Positions 44,410 to 53,246 of a DNA stretch of 64,000 nt are shown one piece after another. Source of the DNA: Micromonospora coriariae (GTDB taxonomy: Bacteria > Actinomycetota > Actinomycetes > Mycobacteriales > Micromonosporaceae); the NCBI RefSeq assembly GCF_900091455.1, contig NZ_LT607412.1, positions 2,542,001-2,606,000 of the forward strand, written 5' to 3'. A program made the translations under genes and the position numbers. The notes under the pieces were generated by a model. The model worked only from the letters and a program-made list of their open reading frames with translations, did not search any database and was not told where the DNA came from. Each line of letters begins with the position of its first letter. The stretch's first letter is position 1.

Positions 44410-47127
44410 ATGACGTCCGAGGGCCCGCACCGCCCCGGCCAGGAGCCGGACGAGGTGTCACCGGGCGCCGGCGGACCGGCGCCGTACGGCGACCGCCCGG
44501 CGCAGCCGGACAACGGCTACAACGCCACCGGCCCCGATCTGGGCTGGGCACCCCCGCCGCCGACGCGGCCGAACCCGCCGGCCCCGGCATGGGCCGCCCA
44601 GTCGGAGCAGCAGCCGAACCCCGCCTGGGGTGCCGCCGCCGCGCCGCAGCCCACCGAGCCGGCGCAGCCCGCCTGGGCCACCGGCGGTGGCGCGAACGAG
44701 CCGCCGCAGCCGCCCGGCACCTGGACCGGCGCCGGTGGCCCACCCGACCACACGCAGCCCGCCCCGTGGGCCGCCCAGCAGCAGGGCTGGACGCCAGCCG
44801 AGCAGAGCGCACCCGGGTGGACCCCCGGGGCCACCGAGCAGCCCGAGTGGGCGCAGGCCCAGCCGGCCGCGCGGGGTGCCGCGCAGGTGCCGCCCGCCAC
44901 CGCCGCCTGGCCGGCTCAGGACGACCCGTCCCGCTCCGGTGGCTGGAACGCCGACGCCCAACAGGACGACCCGGCCCGCTCCGGCGCTTGGGGCGGGGCG
45001 GCGCAGGCCAACCCGCCCGCCGGCGACTGGCGCGGCGGCGAGCCGCAGCAGTCCGAGTCGGCGCAGGCCGCCGGCTGGTCCGGCGGTGGCTCCGGTCAGC
45101 AGGACGACCAGGCCGGCTCCGCCGGTTGGGCCAACGGCACCGCCGGTCAGGCCGACCAGCCGGTGTGGACGCCGGCCGAGCAGTCCCCCCAGACCTGGGG
45201 TCAGGCCGCCGAGTCGACCGAGCAGCCGGCCCCCGGGTGGGGCCAGGCCGAGCCGGCCGCGGCCCGGGGCGCCGCTCAGGTACCGGCGCAGGCGCCGGCA
45301 CCGAACTGGCCGAGTCAGGACGACCCGGCCCGCTCCGGCGGCTGGGCCGGCCAGCAGCAGCCGGCGCAGCCCAGCGGGTGGGGCGACGGCACCGACGTGA
45401 AGCAGGACGAGGCCGCGCAGCCCGCCGCCTGGGGTGGCGCCGAGGGCCGTCCGCAGCAGCCGGACTGGGTGCTCGCATCGCAGGACCAGCCGGCCGAGCG
45501 GCCGGAACCGGCGGAATGGACCCCCGAGGGGACCGCCACCCCGGCCCGGGCCAGCGCCAGCGTGCCCAGCAACGACGGGACGCCCGCCTGGGCCGCCGCC
45601 CCCGACAACGCCGCACAGGGCGGCGCCGGCGTGCCGGAGGCCCAGCCGTGGGCGCCCGGCGAGGTGTGGGGTCGCGCCGAGGCGGAAGCCTCCCAGTCCC
45701 GCGGTGACTGGGAGACGGGCCGGGGCGACGAGTCGCCGGTCTACCAGCCCGCTCCCGCGCCGGGCATCTCGCCCGCCAACGCGGTGCCACTGCCCCCGCA
45801 GGAGCAGCGCGTACCGGGGGCCAGCCTGGCTGCCGCACCACCGGCCAACTACGGGCCGCCGGCCCAGTACGGCCCAGCCTCGGAGCAGCCGGCGTACGCC
45901 GAGCGGGACAGCCCGGACGCCGCCGCGCAGTACGAGGCGGAGCCGGCCGGTTGGGGCCGCGCCGAGGAGGCTCCGGCGGCGGGCGCCGTGGTGCCCGCCC
46001 CGCGTACCTCCCCGGAGGCCGGAGCCGGCCGCGCGGTCGTACCGACGCCGGACGCCGAGTCGGCGGCCGGCGCGGCGGGTCGGGCGTCGGCGAGCGCCTC
46101 GGTGCCGTTGGCCAGCCGGGTGATGCCGCCCACCGACCAGGCCGTACGACCGGCCGGCGCGCCCGCGCCGCAGCCCCGTGTGTACGGCCGCCCGTCCCGA
46201 CCCGAGCCGGATAACGAGCCGGAGCAGGCGGCGCCGGAGGCGTTCCAGACCGACCCGGGTCCGGAGCGCCAGAGCGCACCCGACTGGCAGAACGGCCCCG
46301 ACCGACGGGCCGCACCCGACTGGCAGAACGGCCCGGAGCGACAGGGCGCTCCCGCATGGGGCGGCGAGGCCCCGGCCGAGCCGCGCTTCGACGACCGGGA
46401 CGTGCCGGCTGCACCGAACGGGTTCGCTGAGGCGGCGTCTCCGCCCCCGGCGTTCCCGCCGGGTGTGCCGTCGTTCGTCGACACCCCGGGCAGCAACCGG
46501 CCGGTGAACGGGGTCCGGCCGCAGGCCGGCGCCGAGCGCCCGGCCGACCCGTTCGGCGCCCCCGGGTCACCGGCCGCCGGCACCGCCGCGGTGAACGGCA
46601 CGCCGGGCTTCGGCGGCCCGAGTTTCGGCGGCCCGGGCTTCGGCGGACCGGCCAACGAGCCGGCACCGGGCGGCGGCTTCCCGCCGGCCTTCCCGCCGGC
46701 GCCCCAGCAGCTCGCACCATCGTGGGGCCAGCAAGCCGGTGAGTCGGACCAGGGCCGGTTCGACGCGTTCAAGCCGGACGCCGACCAGCCGAAGGTGGAG
46801 CCACCGACGCCGAAGGTGCGCAACGGCCGGGTGCTGGCGGCGGTGCTGATCGCCGCGGTGCTCATCCTGGCGGTGCCGCTCGGCCTGCTGATGCTGCTGG
46901 GCAAGTTCGGCGGGGACGACACGCCGGCCTTCGACCCGGCGGTCGGCACCTGCGTGAAGCAGTCCGGCCAGGGCGCCTCGGCGGTGGACTGTGGCGAGGC
47001 GGGCGCGTTCACCATCGTTTCCAAGGTGGATGCGAAGGACAAGTGCGCCGACCCGGCCCAGCCGCACGTGGTGCTGCCCGGTGACGGCATCAACCGGGTG
47101 CTCTGCCTCAAGCCGGCCACCAAGTAA
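44410..47127 (+). CDS. Large Trp/Gln/Pro-rich protein with one TM helix and a small LppU-like C-terminal domain
   Basis: 905 residues from ATG 44410, with GGAGGAGG 7-8 bases upstream. Residues 1-800 are low complexity with Trp spaced every 10-25 residues in blocks such as QDDPARSGGW and PEWAQAQPAA. One membrane helix follows (VLAAVLIAAVLILAVPLGLL, about 808-831), then a 75-residue exterior domain with four Cys at about 848, 861, 879 and 899 (VGTCVK, AVDCGE, KDKCAD, RVLCLK), spaced as in LppU/SCO3897-type domains (from memory). The positive residues before the helix place the disordered part in the cytoplasm. Scaffold or condensate-forming role is speculation. The gap before it (44132-44409) has only a weak promoter candidate (TTGGAC 44281, GATACG 44304). 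Confidence 0.8.
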   Translation: MTSEGPHRPGQEPDEVSPGAGGPAPYGDRPAQPDNGYNATGPDLGWAPPPPTRPNPPAPAWAAQSEQQPNPAWGAAAAPQPTEPAQPAWATGGGANEPPQPPGTWTGAGGPPDHTQPAPWAAQQQGWTPAEQSAPGWTPGATEQPEWAQAQPAARGAAQVPPATAAWPAQDDPSRSGGWNADAQQDDPARSGAWGGAAQANPPAGDWRGGEPQQSESAQAAGWSGGGSGQQDDQAGSAGWANGTAGQADQPVWTPAEQSPQTWGQAAESTEQPAPGWGQAEPAAARGAAQVPAQAPAPNWPSQDDPARSGGWAGQQQPAQPSGWGDGTDVKQDEAAQPAAWGGAEGRPQQPDWVLASQDQPAERPEPAEWTPEGTATPARASASVPSNDGTPAWAAAPDNAAQGGAGVPEAQPWAPGEVWGRAEAEASQSRGDWETGRGDESPVYQPAPAPGISPANAVPLPPQEQRVPGASLAAAPPANYGPPAQYGPASEQPAYAERDSPDAAAQYEAEPAGWGRAEEAPAAGAVVPAPRTSPEAGAGRAVVPTPDAESAAGAAGRASASASVPLASRVMPPTDQAVRPAGAPAPQPRVYGRPSRPEPDNEPEQAAPEAFQTDPGPERQSAPDWQNGPDRRAAPDWQNGPERQGAPAWGGEAPAEPRFDDRDVPAAPNGFAEAASPPPAFPPGVPSFVDTPGSNRPVNGVRPQAGAERPADPFGAPGSPAAGTAAVNGTPGFGGPSFGGPGFGGPANEPAPGGGFPPAFPPAPQQLAPSWGQQAGESDQGRFDAFKPDADQPKVEPPTPKVRNGRVLAAVLIAAVLILAVPLGLLMLLGKFGGDDTPAFDPAVGTCVKQSGQGASAVDCGEAGAFTIVSKVDAKDKCADPAQPHVVLPGDGINRVLCLKPATK

Positions 47128-47135
47128 CGCGAACC

Positions 47136-47171
47136 GACGGCGGGGCCACGGGTATCCGTGGCCCCGCCGTC
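47136..47171. terminator. Terminator of the Trp-rich protein gene
   Basis: Perfect 16-bp stem GACGGCGGGGCCACGG (47136-47151) and CCGTGGCCCCGCCGTC (47156-47171) with loop GTAT, 9 bases after the stop codon. Confidence 0.9.
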
Positions 47172-47265
47172 GTCGTCCCACCATCCGTGGGGGCGTACCC
47201 GCCCGGATCTCAGCGGCTCGCCCCCTCCGGCTGGCAGCGGGCCGGTGATCAGGCACGATGGGGGC

Positions 47266-49098
47266 ATGAGCGCACGAGTACGGGCCCCCGAGCTGCGCGG
47301 TCGGGGCTGGCTGAACACCGGTGGACGCGATCTCAAGCTCGCCGACCTGCGCGGCAAGATCGTCCTGGCGGATTTTTGGACCTTCTGCTGCATCAACTGC
47401 CTGCATGTGCTCGACGAGTTGCGCCCGCTGGAGGAGAAGTACGGCGACGTGCTCGTCGTGATCGGCGTGCACTCGCCGAAGTTCGAGCATGAGAAGGACG
47501 CCGACGCGCTGGCCGCCGCCGTGGAGCGGTACGGGGTGCACCACCCCGTACTCGACGATCCCGAGATGGACATGTGGCAGCAGTACGCGGCCCGGGCCTG
47601 GCCGACCCTGTCGGTGATCGACCCGGAGGGGTACGTGGTGGCCACCATGGCCGGCGAGGGGCACGCCGAGGGGCTGGCCCGACTGATCGACGAGCTGATC
47701 GCCACCCACGAGGCCAAGGGCACCCTGCACCGGGGGGACGGCCCGTACGTCCCGCCGCCGGCACCGGAAACCGCGCTGCGCTTCCCGGGTAAGGCGGCGT
47801 TGCTGCCGAACGGCAACCTGCTGGTCTCCGACTCGGCCCGGCACTCGTTGGTCGAGGTCGACGCGGACGGCGAGACGCCGGTGCGCCGGATCGGCTCGGG
47901 TGAGCGGGGCCGGGCCGACGGGCTGGCCGCCGCAGCGACGTTCTCCGAGCCGCAGGGGGTGTGCCTGCTACCCACGCAGGTCGCCGAGGTGGTGGGCTAC
48001 GACCTGGTGGTGGCCGACACGGTCAACCACCTGCTGCGCGGCGTACGGCTGGAGTCCGGCGAGGTGGTCACCGTGGCCGGCAGTGGGCGGCAGTGGCGCG
48101 CCTCGGTCGACGACCACCCCCACGACGCGCTCGCCGTCGACCTCTCCTCGCCGTGGGACCTGGCCTGGTACGACGACAAGCTGATCATCGCGATGGCCGG
48201 CATCCACCAGCTCTGGTGGTTCGATCCGATCAAGCGGACCGCCGGTATGTACGCCGGCACCACGGTCGAGGCGCTGCGCGACGGCCCGCTCGCCGAGGCG
48301 TGGATGGCGCAGCCGTCCGGCCTCTCCGTCTCCGCCGACGGCACGCGGCTCTGGATCGCCGACAGCGAGACCAGCGCCGTCCGGTACGTCGAGAACGGGG
48401 TGCTGGGCACCGCCGTCGGGCAGGGTCTGTTCGACTTCGGTCACGTGGACGGGCCGGCGGAGACGGCGCTGCTCCAGCACCCGCTGGGCGTGTGCGCGCT
48501 GCCGGACGACTCGGTGCTGATCGCGGACACCTACAACGGCGCGGTACGCCGCTTCGACCCGTCGACCGGCCAGGTGTCCACGGTCACCGACGGGCTGGCC
48601 GAGCCGAGCGACCTGGTGCTCACCCCGGACGGTGAGGTGCTGGTCGTGGAGTCCGCCGCGCACCGGCTGACCCGGCTGGCCCCGGGTTCGCTGTCGGCGG
48701 CCGGCGCCAGCACGGTGGACGGCCCCAGGCACCGCACCGAGCGCAAGCCCACCGACGTCGCGGCGGGTGAGGTCACCCTGGACATCGTCTTCACGCCCGC
48801 GCCGGGGCAGAAGCTGGACGAGACGTACGGGCCGTCGACCCGGCTGGTGGTCTCCGCGTCCCCGCCCGAGCTGCTGGTGGAGGGCGCCGGCACGGGCACC
48901 GAGCTGTCCCGCCGGCTGGTGCTCAACGGCGAGGTCACCGGTGGGGTGCTCCAGGTGACCGCCCAGGCGGCGACCTGCGACGCGGACGTCGAGCACGCGG
49001 CCTGCCACCTGACCCGCCAGGACTGGGGCGTCCCGGTCCGCGTGGTGGACGGCGCCGCGGCCCGGCTTCCGCTGGTGCTGCGCGGCCTCGACGCCTAG
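47266..49098 (+). CDS. Thioredoxin-like domain fused to an NHL-repeat beta-propeller
   Basis: 610 residues from ATG 47266; CACGAT ends six bases upstream (leaderless spacing). Residues 1-150 are a thioredoxin/TlpA-like fold with the redox pair in DFWTFCCINCLHVLDEL (CINC preceded by another Cys). Residues about 170-500 are NHL repeats (ALLPNGNLLVSDSARHSLVE, GYDLVVADTVNHLLRGV, VLIADTYNGAVRRFDP), and a C-terminal beta domain ends in a His/Cys pair region. The fusion matches the NHLRC2-like family found in bacteria and animals. There is no signal peptide, so it is cytoplasmic. Redox partner unknown. Confidence 0.9.
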   Translation: MSARVRAPELRGRGWLNTGGRDLKLADLRGKIVLADFWTFCCINCLHVLDELRPLEEKYGDVLVVIGVHSPKFEHEKDADALAAAVERYGVHHPVLDDPEMDMWQQYAARAWPTLSVIDPEGYVVATMAGEGHAEGLARLIDELIATHEAKGTLHRGDGPYVPPPAPETALRFPGKAALLPNGNLLVSDSARHSLVEVDADGETPVRRIGSGERGRADGLAAAATFSEPQGVCLLPTQVAEVVGYDLVVADTVNHLLRGVRLESGEVVTVAGSGRQWRASVDDHPHDALAVDLSSPWDLAWYDDKLIIAMAGIHQLWWFDPIKRTAGMYAGTTVEALRDGPLAEAWMAQPSGLSVSADGTRLWIADSETSAVRYVENGVLGTAVGQGLFDFGHVDGPAETALLQHPLGVCALPDDSVLIADTYNGAVRRFDPSTGQVSTVTDGLAEPSDLVLTPDGEVLVVESAAHRLTRLAPGSLSAAGASTVDGPRHRTERKPTDVAAGEVTLDIVFTPAPGQKLDETYGPSTRLVVSASPPELLVEGAGTGTELSRRLVLNGEVTGGVLQVTAQAATCDADVEHAACHLTRQDWGVPVRVVDGAAARLPLVLRGLDA

Positions 49099-49100
49099 CT

Positions 49101-49153
49101 GTTAGGAAGGGCCCCTTGTACAACAAAATCCGATAAGAAGGGGCCCTTCCTTT
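49101..49153. repeat. Second pair of GGAAGGGNCCCTTCC intergenic palindromes
   Basis: GTTAGGAAGGGCCCCTTGTA+CAAC (49101-49124) and GATAAGAAGGGGCCCTTCCT+TTC (49132-49153) fill the whole space between the stop codons of two convergent genes. They match the pair at 6406-6458 and probably act as a two-sided terminator. Confidence 0.85.
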
Positions 49154-49902
49154 CACGCGAACGGGGCTAGTGGGACTCCGGCGTCGATCAGCGTGGCGCG
49201 GACCAGCTCCGTGGCGGAGACCGCGCCGGGTGTGTCGCCGTGCACGCAGATCGAGTCCGCCGGGCAGGGAATGACTGTGCCGTCCACCGCCACCACGGTC
49301 CGTTCGGTGGCGATCCGTACCGCCCGTGTGGCCACCTCGTCCGGGTCGGTGATGAGCGCGCCGGGGGTGCCGCGGGGCACCAGCACCCCGTTGGGCAGGT
49401 AGCCGCGGTCGGCGAAGGCCTCGGCGACCACCGGCAGGCCGGCCCCGACGGCGAGCTGGGCGAGCGTGGTGCCGGGCATGCAGAGCACCGGCAGCTCGGG
49501 GTCGTGGCTGGTCACCGCGGCGACCACCGCCGCCGCCTGGGACTCGTCGGTGGCGGCCGCGTGGTAGAGCGCCCCGTGCGGCTTGAGGTAGCGGACCCGG
49601 GTGTTGAACAGCTGGCAGAACGCGCTGAGCGCCCCGAGCTGGTAGGTCACCTCGTCGCGTAGCTCGGCGAAGTCGTACGCGATGTGCCGCCGGCCGAAGC
49701 CGGCCAGGTCCCGGTAGCCGACCTGCGCGCCGACCGCCACCCCGCGCCGTGCCGCGCCCTCGCAGACCCGCCGCATCGTGGACGGGTCGCCGCCGTGGAA
49801 GCCGCAGGCGACGTTGGCGGACGTCACCAGGTCCAGCAGGGCCTCGTCGTCGCCGAGTCGCCAGATGCCGAATCCCTCGCCCAGGTCAGCGTTGAGGTCC
49901 AT
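49153..49902 (-). CDS. pxpA: 5-oxoprolinase subunit A
   Basis: 249-residue LamB/YcsF family protein: MDLNADLGEGFGIWRLGDDE, VTSANVACGFHGGDPSTMRR, VGAQVGYRDLAGFGRRHIAY and LKPHGALYHAAATDESQA. With PxpB and PxpC it hydrolyses 5-oxoproline (pyroglutamate) to glutamate using ATP, repairing spontaneously cyclised glutamine and glutamate. It starts 17 bases before the end of pxpC, in a different frame, so the two are coupled. It is last in the operon, and its stop codon touches a palindromic repeat element. Confidence 0.95.
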   Translation of the reverse strand: MDLNADLGEGFGIWRLGDDEALLDLVTSANVACGFHGGDPSTMRRVCEGAARRGVAVGAQVGYRDLAGFGRRHIAYDFAELRDEVTYQLGALSAFCQLFNTRVRYLKPHGALYHAAATDESQAAAVVAAVTSHDPELPVLCMPGTTLAQLAVGAGLPVVAEAFADRGYLPNGVLVPRGTPGALITDPDEVATRAVRIATERTVVAVDGTVIPCPADSICVHGDTPGAVSATELVRATLIDAGVPLAPFA

Positions 49903-50749
49903 GGAATCTGACGGTAGTACCTGGCCGGGCCTGCGCGAGCGGGGTCACGTCGGGGACCACCCCGATGACGGGGTATCCGCCGGTGGTGGGGTGGTCGGCG
50001 AGGAAGATCAGGGGTTGCCCGTCCGCCGGCACCTGCACCGCGCCGAGCACGATGCCCTCGCTGGGCAGTTCGCCGGCGACCGCGCGGGGCAGCGGCGCGC
50101 CGGCGAGCCGCGCGCCGACCCGGTTGCTCACCGGGCTGACGGTGTACGCGGTGCCGAGCAGCCGGTCGAACGCGGTCGGGGTGAACCAGTCGTCGCGGGG
50201 GCCCCGGTGCAGAGCCAGGTGCAGCTCCGGAAGAGGTGCGGGGCCGACCGTCAGGTCCACCGGCGCGGGCTCGCCGACCGGTTCGCCGAGCGGCAACCGG
50301 TCACCGTCACGCAGCGGTGACGGCCCCAGCCCGGAGAGGGTGTCGGTGGCCCGGCTGCCGAGCACCGCCGGCACGTCGATCCCGCCCGCCACGGCCAGCC
50401 AGCTCCGTACGCCCCGACGCGCCGGGCCGATCCGCAGCACCGTTCCGGCGGGCACGGTGAGCGGGCGTCCGGTGTCGCCGGGTCGGTCGCCGGCACGGAT
50501 CGGCGCCTCGGCTCCGGTGACCGCAACGGTGGTGGCCCGGGTCAGCCGCAGCACGCAGCCGGTCAACGTGATCTCCAGGCCGGCGGCCTCTTCCGGGTTG
50601 CCGACCAGGCGGTTGGCGAGCCGCAGGGCGGCCGGGTCGAGGGCCCCGGACCGGGGTACGCCCAGGTGCGCCCAGCCGGGCCGGCCCAGGTCCTGCACGG
50701 TGGTGAGCGCGCCGGCGCGGAGCACCTCGATCTCGGCGGGACGGGTCAC
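49886..50749 (-). CDS. pxpC: 5-oxoprolinase subunit C (biotin-dependent-carboxyltransferase-like)
   Basis: 287 residues with EVLRAGALTTVQDLGRPGWA, HLGVPRSGALDPAALRLANR, a Gly-rich middle and the C-terminal IVLGAVQVPADGQPLIFLAD, HPTTGGYPVIGVV. This is the PxpC/KipA-like half that works with PxpB in the ATP-dependent ring opening of 5-oxoproline. ATG 50749 overlaps the pxpB stop by 4 bases (ATGA). No biotin site is present, as expected. Confidence 0.95.
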   Translation of the reverse strand: MTRPAEIEVLRAGALTTVQDLGRPGWAHLGVPRSGALDPAALRLANRLVGNPEEAAGLEITLTGCVLRLTRATTVAVTGAEAPIRAGDRPGDTGRPLTVPAGTVLRIGPARRGVRSWLAVAGGIDVPAVLGSRATDTLSGLGPSPLRDGDRLPLGEPVGEPAPVDLTVGPAPLPELHLALHRGPRDDWFTPTAFDRLLGTAYTVSPVSNRVGARLAGAPLPRAVAGELPSEGIVLGAVQVPADGQPLIFLADHPTTGGYPVIGVVPDVTPLAQARPGTTVRFHGPQR

Positions 50750-51411
50750 GCCGCCGCCATCCGGACCCGCGTGCCTGGGCCCAGCCGGGCGGGCGGGTCG
50801 GCGTGGACGTCGAAGAGGACCAGCTCGGTTCGACCGACCAGCAGCCAGCCGCCGGGGGACGCGCTCGGGTAGATGCCGGCGTACGGGCCGGCCAGGGCGA
50901 CCGAGCCGGCCGGCACGCGGGGGCGGGGGGTGGCCAGCCGGGGCAGCGCCAACTCGGCGGGCAGCCCGGTCAGGTAGGGGAACCCGGGGGCGAAGCCGCA
51001 GAAGGCGACCCGGAACGGGGTGCCGGTCAACCGGCGCAGTACGGCCGGCAGGTCGGTCCCCCAGTGCTCGGCGACCGCCGGCAGGTCGGGCCCGTCAAAG
51101 ACGACCGGGACGACGACCTCGCCAGATTCCCGCTCGCGCATCCGTTCCGCCGCGCCTTCGGCGTCGTTGACGGCGGCGGAGACCGTTGGTGCCCAACGGG
51201 ACAGCAGTTGGGCCGTGGCGGTCGGGTCGGGCAGGCCGTCGAGCAGGACGGTGCTGGCGGCCGGCACGATCTCGACGGCGGTCAGCTCGCCCCGCTCGCG
51301 GCGGCGCCACAGCTCGGCCCGCCACGCGTCGACGAGGGCGACCTGGGCCACGTCGGCGGGCGCGGAGCAGTCGAGCAGCAGGGCGTGCGCCCCGGCGGGT
51401 CGGATCCGCAT
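50746..51411 (-). CDS. pxpB: 5-oxoprolinase subunit B (KipI-like)
   Basis: 221 residues: MRIRPAGAHALLLDCSAPAD, VAQVALVDAWRAELWRRRER, VEIVPAASTVLLDGLPDP, and the C-terminal LRRLTGTPFRVAFCGFAPGF, PYLTGLPAELALPRLATPRP, with VPAGSVALAGPYAGIYP. It is first in the pxpBCA operon. ATG 51411 is preceded by GAGGATGAGCGG. The operon is divergent from the TrhA-like gene. Confidence 0.95.
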   Translation of the reverse strand: MRIRPAGAHALLLDCSAPADVAQVALVDAWRAELWRRRERGELTAVEIVPAASTVLLDGLPDPTATAQLLSRWAPTVSAAVNDAEGAAERMRERESGEVVVPVVFDGPDLPAVAEHWGTDLPAVLRRLTGTPFRVAFCGFAPGFPYLTGLPAELALPRLATPRPRVPAGSVALAGPYAGIYPSASPGGWLLVGRTELVLFDVHADPPARLGPGTRVRMAAA

Positions 51412-51484
51412 CCGCTCATCCTCGCCGATGCCGTGTCGCCGGGGTGTTCACAGGGACGGTGCCGGGCGTCACCAGCGCGACTAC

Positions 51485-51512
51485 TTGCAAGTAACCTACG
51501 GTGCCGTAACCT
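51485..51512 (+). promoter_or_regulatory. Predicted leaderless promoter of the TrhA/hemolysin III gene
   Basis: TTGCAA (51485-51490) and TAACCT (51507-51512) are 16 bases apart and the -10 ends 6 bases before GTG 51519. No Shine-Dalgarno sequence precedes the gene. Confidence 0.55.
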
Positions 51513-51518
51513 GATGTC

Positions 51519-52196
51519 GTGACCACCTCCGCCCCGCTTCGACTGAAGCCGGTCGACATCGGTAAGCCCCGGATGCGCGGCTGGCTGCACACGTACGCCT
51601 TCTTCGTCGCCCTGGTCTGCGGCATCGTGCTGTGCTCGATCGCCGCCACCCGACCGGGGTGGGCACCCCTGGTGAGCTGCGTCATCTACAGCCTGACCGT
51701 CTGTGGGCTCTTCGGCACCAGCGCGCTGTACCACCGTCGCGTGTGGTCGGAGCGCGGCTACCAGGTGATGCGCCGGATGGACCATTCGATGATCTTCGTG
51801 TTCATCGCCGGCACGTACACGCCGTTCTGCGCTCTGCTGCTCGCGCCGCGGCCGGCCACCGTGATGCTGGCCCTGGTCTGGGGTGGCGCGCTGGCCGGCG
51901 TGGCGCTCAAGATGGTCTGGCCGCACGCCCCGCGCTGGGTTTCCGCGCCGCTCTACCTGGCGCTCGGCTGGGTGTCGGTGGCCATGCTGCCGGAGATCCT
52001 GCACGGGGGTGGCGTCGCGGCGCTGGTGCTGCTGGCCGTCGGCGGCGCGATCTACAGCGTCGGCGCGGTCTTCTACGCGTTGCGCCGGCCCAACCCGTGG
52101 CCGACCGTCTTCGGTCATCACGAGTTCTTCCACGCCTGCACCCTGCTGGCCGCGCTCTGCCACCACATCGCGATCTACTTCGCGTTGTTCGCCTGA
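51519..52196 (+). CDS. Hemolysin III / TrhA-family (PAQR) membrane protein
   Basis: 225 residues with seven membrane helices. PAQR motifs: TSALYHRRVWSERGYQVMRR with the first His and Ser, MDHSMIFVFIAGTYTPFCAL with the Asp-His pair, and the C-terminal HHEFFHACTLLAALCHHIAI with the last His. These form the membrane-embedded metal site of the family. In bacteria TrhA is linked to membrane energetics and unsaturated lipid homeostasis; haemolysis is not implied. Confidence 0.93.
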   Translation: MTTSAPLRLKPVDIGKPRMRGWLHTYAFFVALVCGIVLCSIAATRPGWAPLVSCVIYSLTVCGLFGTSALYHRRVWSERGYQVMRRMDHSMIFVFIAGTYTPFCALLLAPRPATVMLALVWGGALAGVALKMVWPHAPRWVSAPLYLALGWVSVAMLPEILHGGGVAALVLLAVGGAIYSVGAVFYALRRPNPWPTVFGHHEFFHACTLLAALCHHIAIYFALFA

Positions 52197-52263
52197 CCGC
52201 GACCGGCAGAAGACGAGCCGGGGCCCCGCGACGCTGCGGGACCCCGGAGTGCGCGATCGTGGG

Positions 52264-52551
52264 TCAGACCGGCCGGCCCGGCCGGCGCACCTCGCGGTAC
52301 TCCCGCATGACCCGGTCATCCTGGACCGGCACCACACGGTCCGCCACGACGCGGTCCTCGCGAACCGGCGCGGCGACCACCGTGCGGCGGCGGCTGTTCC
52401 AGAAGTAGAGGGTGACGAGCAGGCCGGCGACGCCGGCCAGCATCAGCACCCAGCCAACCACGGCCAGGTTGAGCCAGCCCAGGTCGGCCTCCACGGCGAA
52501 TGCGAAGATCGCGCCCAATGCGATCAGGAAGATGCTGCCACCAATGCCCAT
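52264..52551 (-). CDS. DUF6458-type small membrane protein (copy 1)
   Basis: 95 residues from ATG 52551. Two N-terminal helices (GIGGSIFLIALGAIFAFAVE; LNLAVVGWVLMLAGVAGLLV) are followed by a basic cytoplasmic tail (EDRVVADRVVPVQDDRVMRE). It shares the plan MG-G-IFLIA-GAI--FA...VGWV--LAG with the protein at 53247-53516, so they are paralogues. Function unknown. Confidence 0.8.
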   Translation of the reverse strand: MGIGGSIFLIALGAIFAFAVEADLGWLNLAVVGWVLMLAGVAGLLVTLYFWNSRRRTVVAAPVREDRVVADRVVPVQDDRVMREYREVRRPGRPV

Positions 52552-52663
52552 GTCTCGCTCCTCGGCTCTAACCTGGCGTACGTCCCGCCGCGGCCGTCGG
52601 TAGGGGTGCGGCATCCATCGACTTACCCCGGCACGGAGATCGCCAATCGGGCAAGCTGGGGGC

Positions 52664-53203
52664 ATGACGGACGCCCATCCCGAGACACGGACTCTGGTGC
52701 TGCTCCGGCACGCGAAGGCCGAGCAGGGCGGCGAAGGGACGGACGACGCCCACCGGCCGCTCTGTGCGCGGGGGCACGCCGACGCGGCGGCGGCCGGTGC
52801 CTGGCTCGCCCACCACGGGCTGCTGCCCGACGTGGTGATCTGCTCGACGGCGTTACGCACCCGGCAGACCTGGCACGGGGTGGCGATGGGGATGACCGGT
52901 TCGCCACCGGAGGGCGGCCCAGCCGGTCCCCGCCCGACCGTCCGCTACGAGCCCGGCGCGTACGACGCCCATCCGGAGGAGTTGTTGGCGCTGGTCCGCA
53001 CCATCGACGCGGCAGCACGGACGGCGTTGCTGATCGCCCACAATCCGGGCATCTCGCTGCTCTCCGCGTTTCTCGATCCGGAGGGGGCGGACGCGGAGGG
53101 GTTGCGGACCACCGAACTGGCGGTGCACCGAGGCACGCTGAGCTGGACGGAGCTGGCTGCGGCTCGGGCGCCGATCACCGCACGGCACGTCGCACGCGGC
53201 TGA
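52664..53203 (+). CDS. SixA-type histidine phosphatase
   Basis: 179 residues of the histidine phosphatase superfamily: catalytic TLVLLRHAKAEQGG (RHG-type motif as RHA), PLCARGHADAAAAGAWLAHH, VICSTALRTRQTW and the second His in LLIAHNPGISLL. SixA dephosphorylates phosphohistidine proteins; the substrate here is unknown. ATG 52664 follows CAAGCT by six bases, with no ribosome binding site, so it is probably leaderless. It lies between two oppositely oriented DUF6458 paralogues. Confidence 0.9.
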   Translation: MTDAHPETRTLVLLRHAKAEQGGEGTDDAHRPLCARGHADAAAAGAWLAHHGLLPDVVICSTALRTRQTWHGVAMGMTGSPPEGGPAGPRPTVRYEPGAYDAHPEELLALVRTIDAAARTALLIAHNPGISLLSAFLDPEGADAEGLRTTELAVHRGTLSWTELAAARAPITARHVARG

Positions 53204-53246
53204 GCCACCCGCCGAATGCTCGACGGGTGGCCCGGGCGTACGCGGC

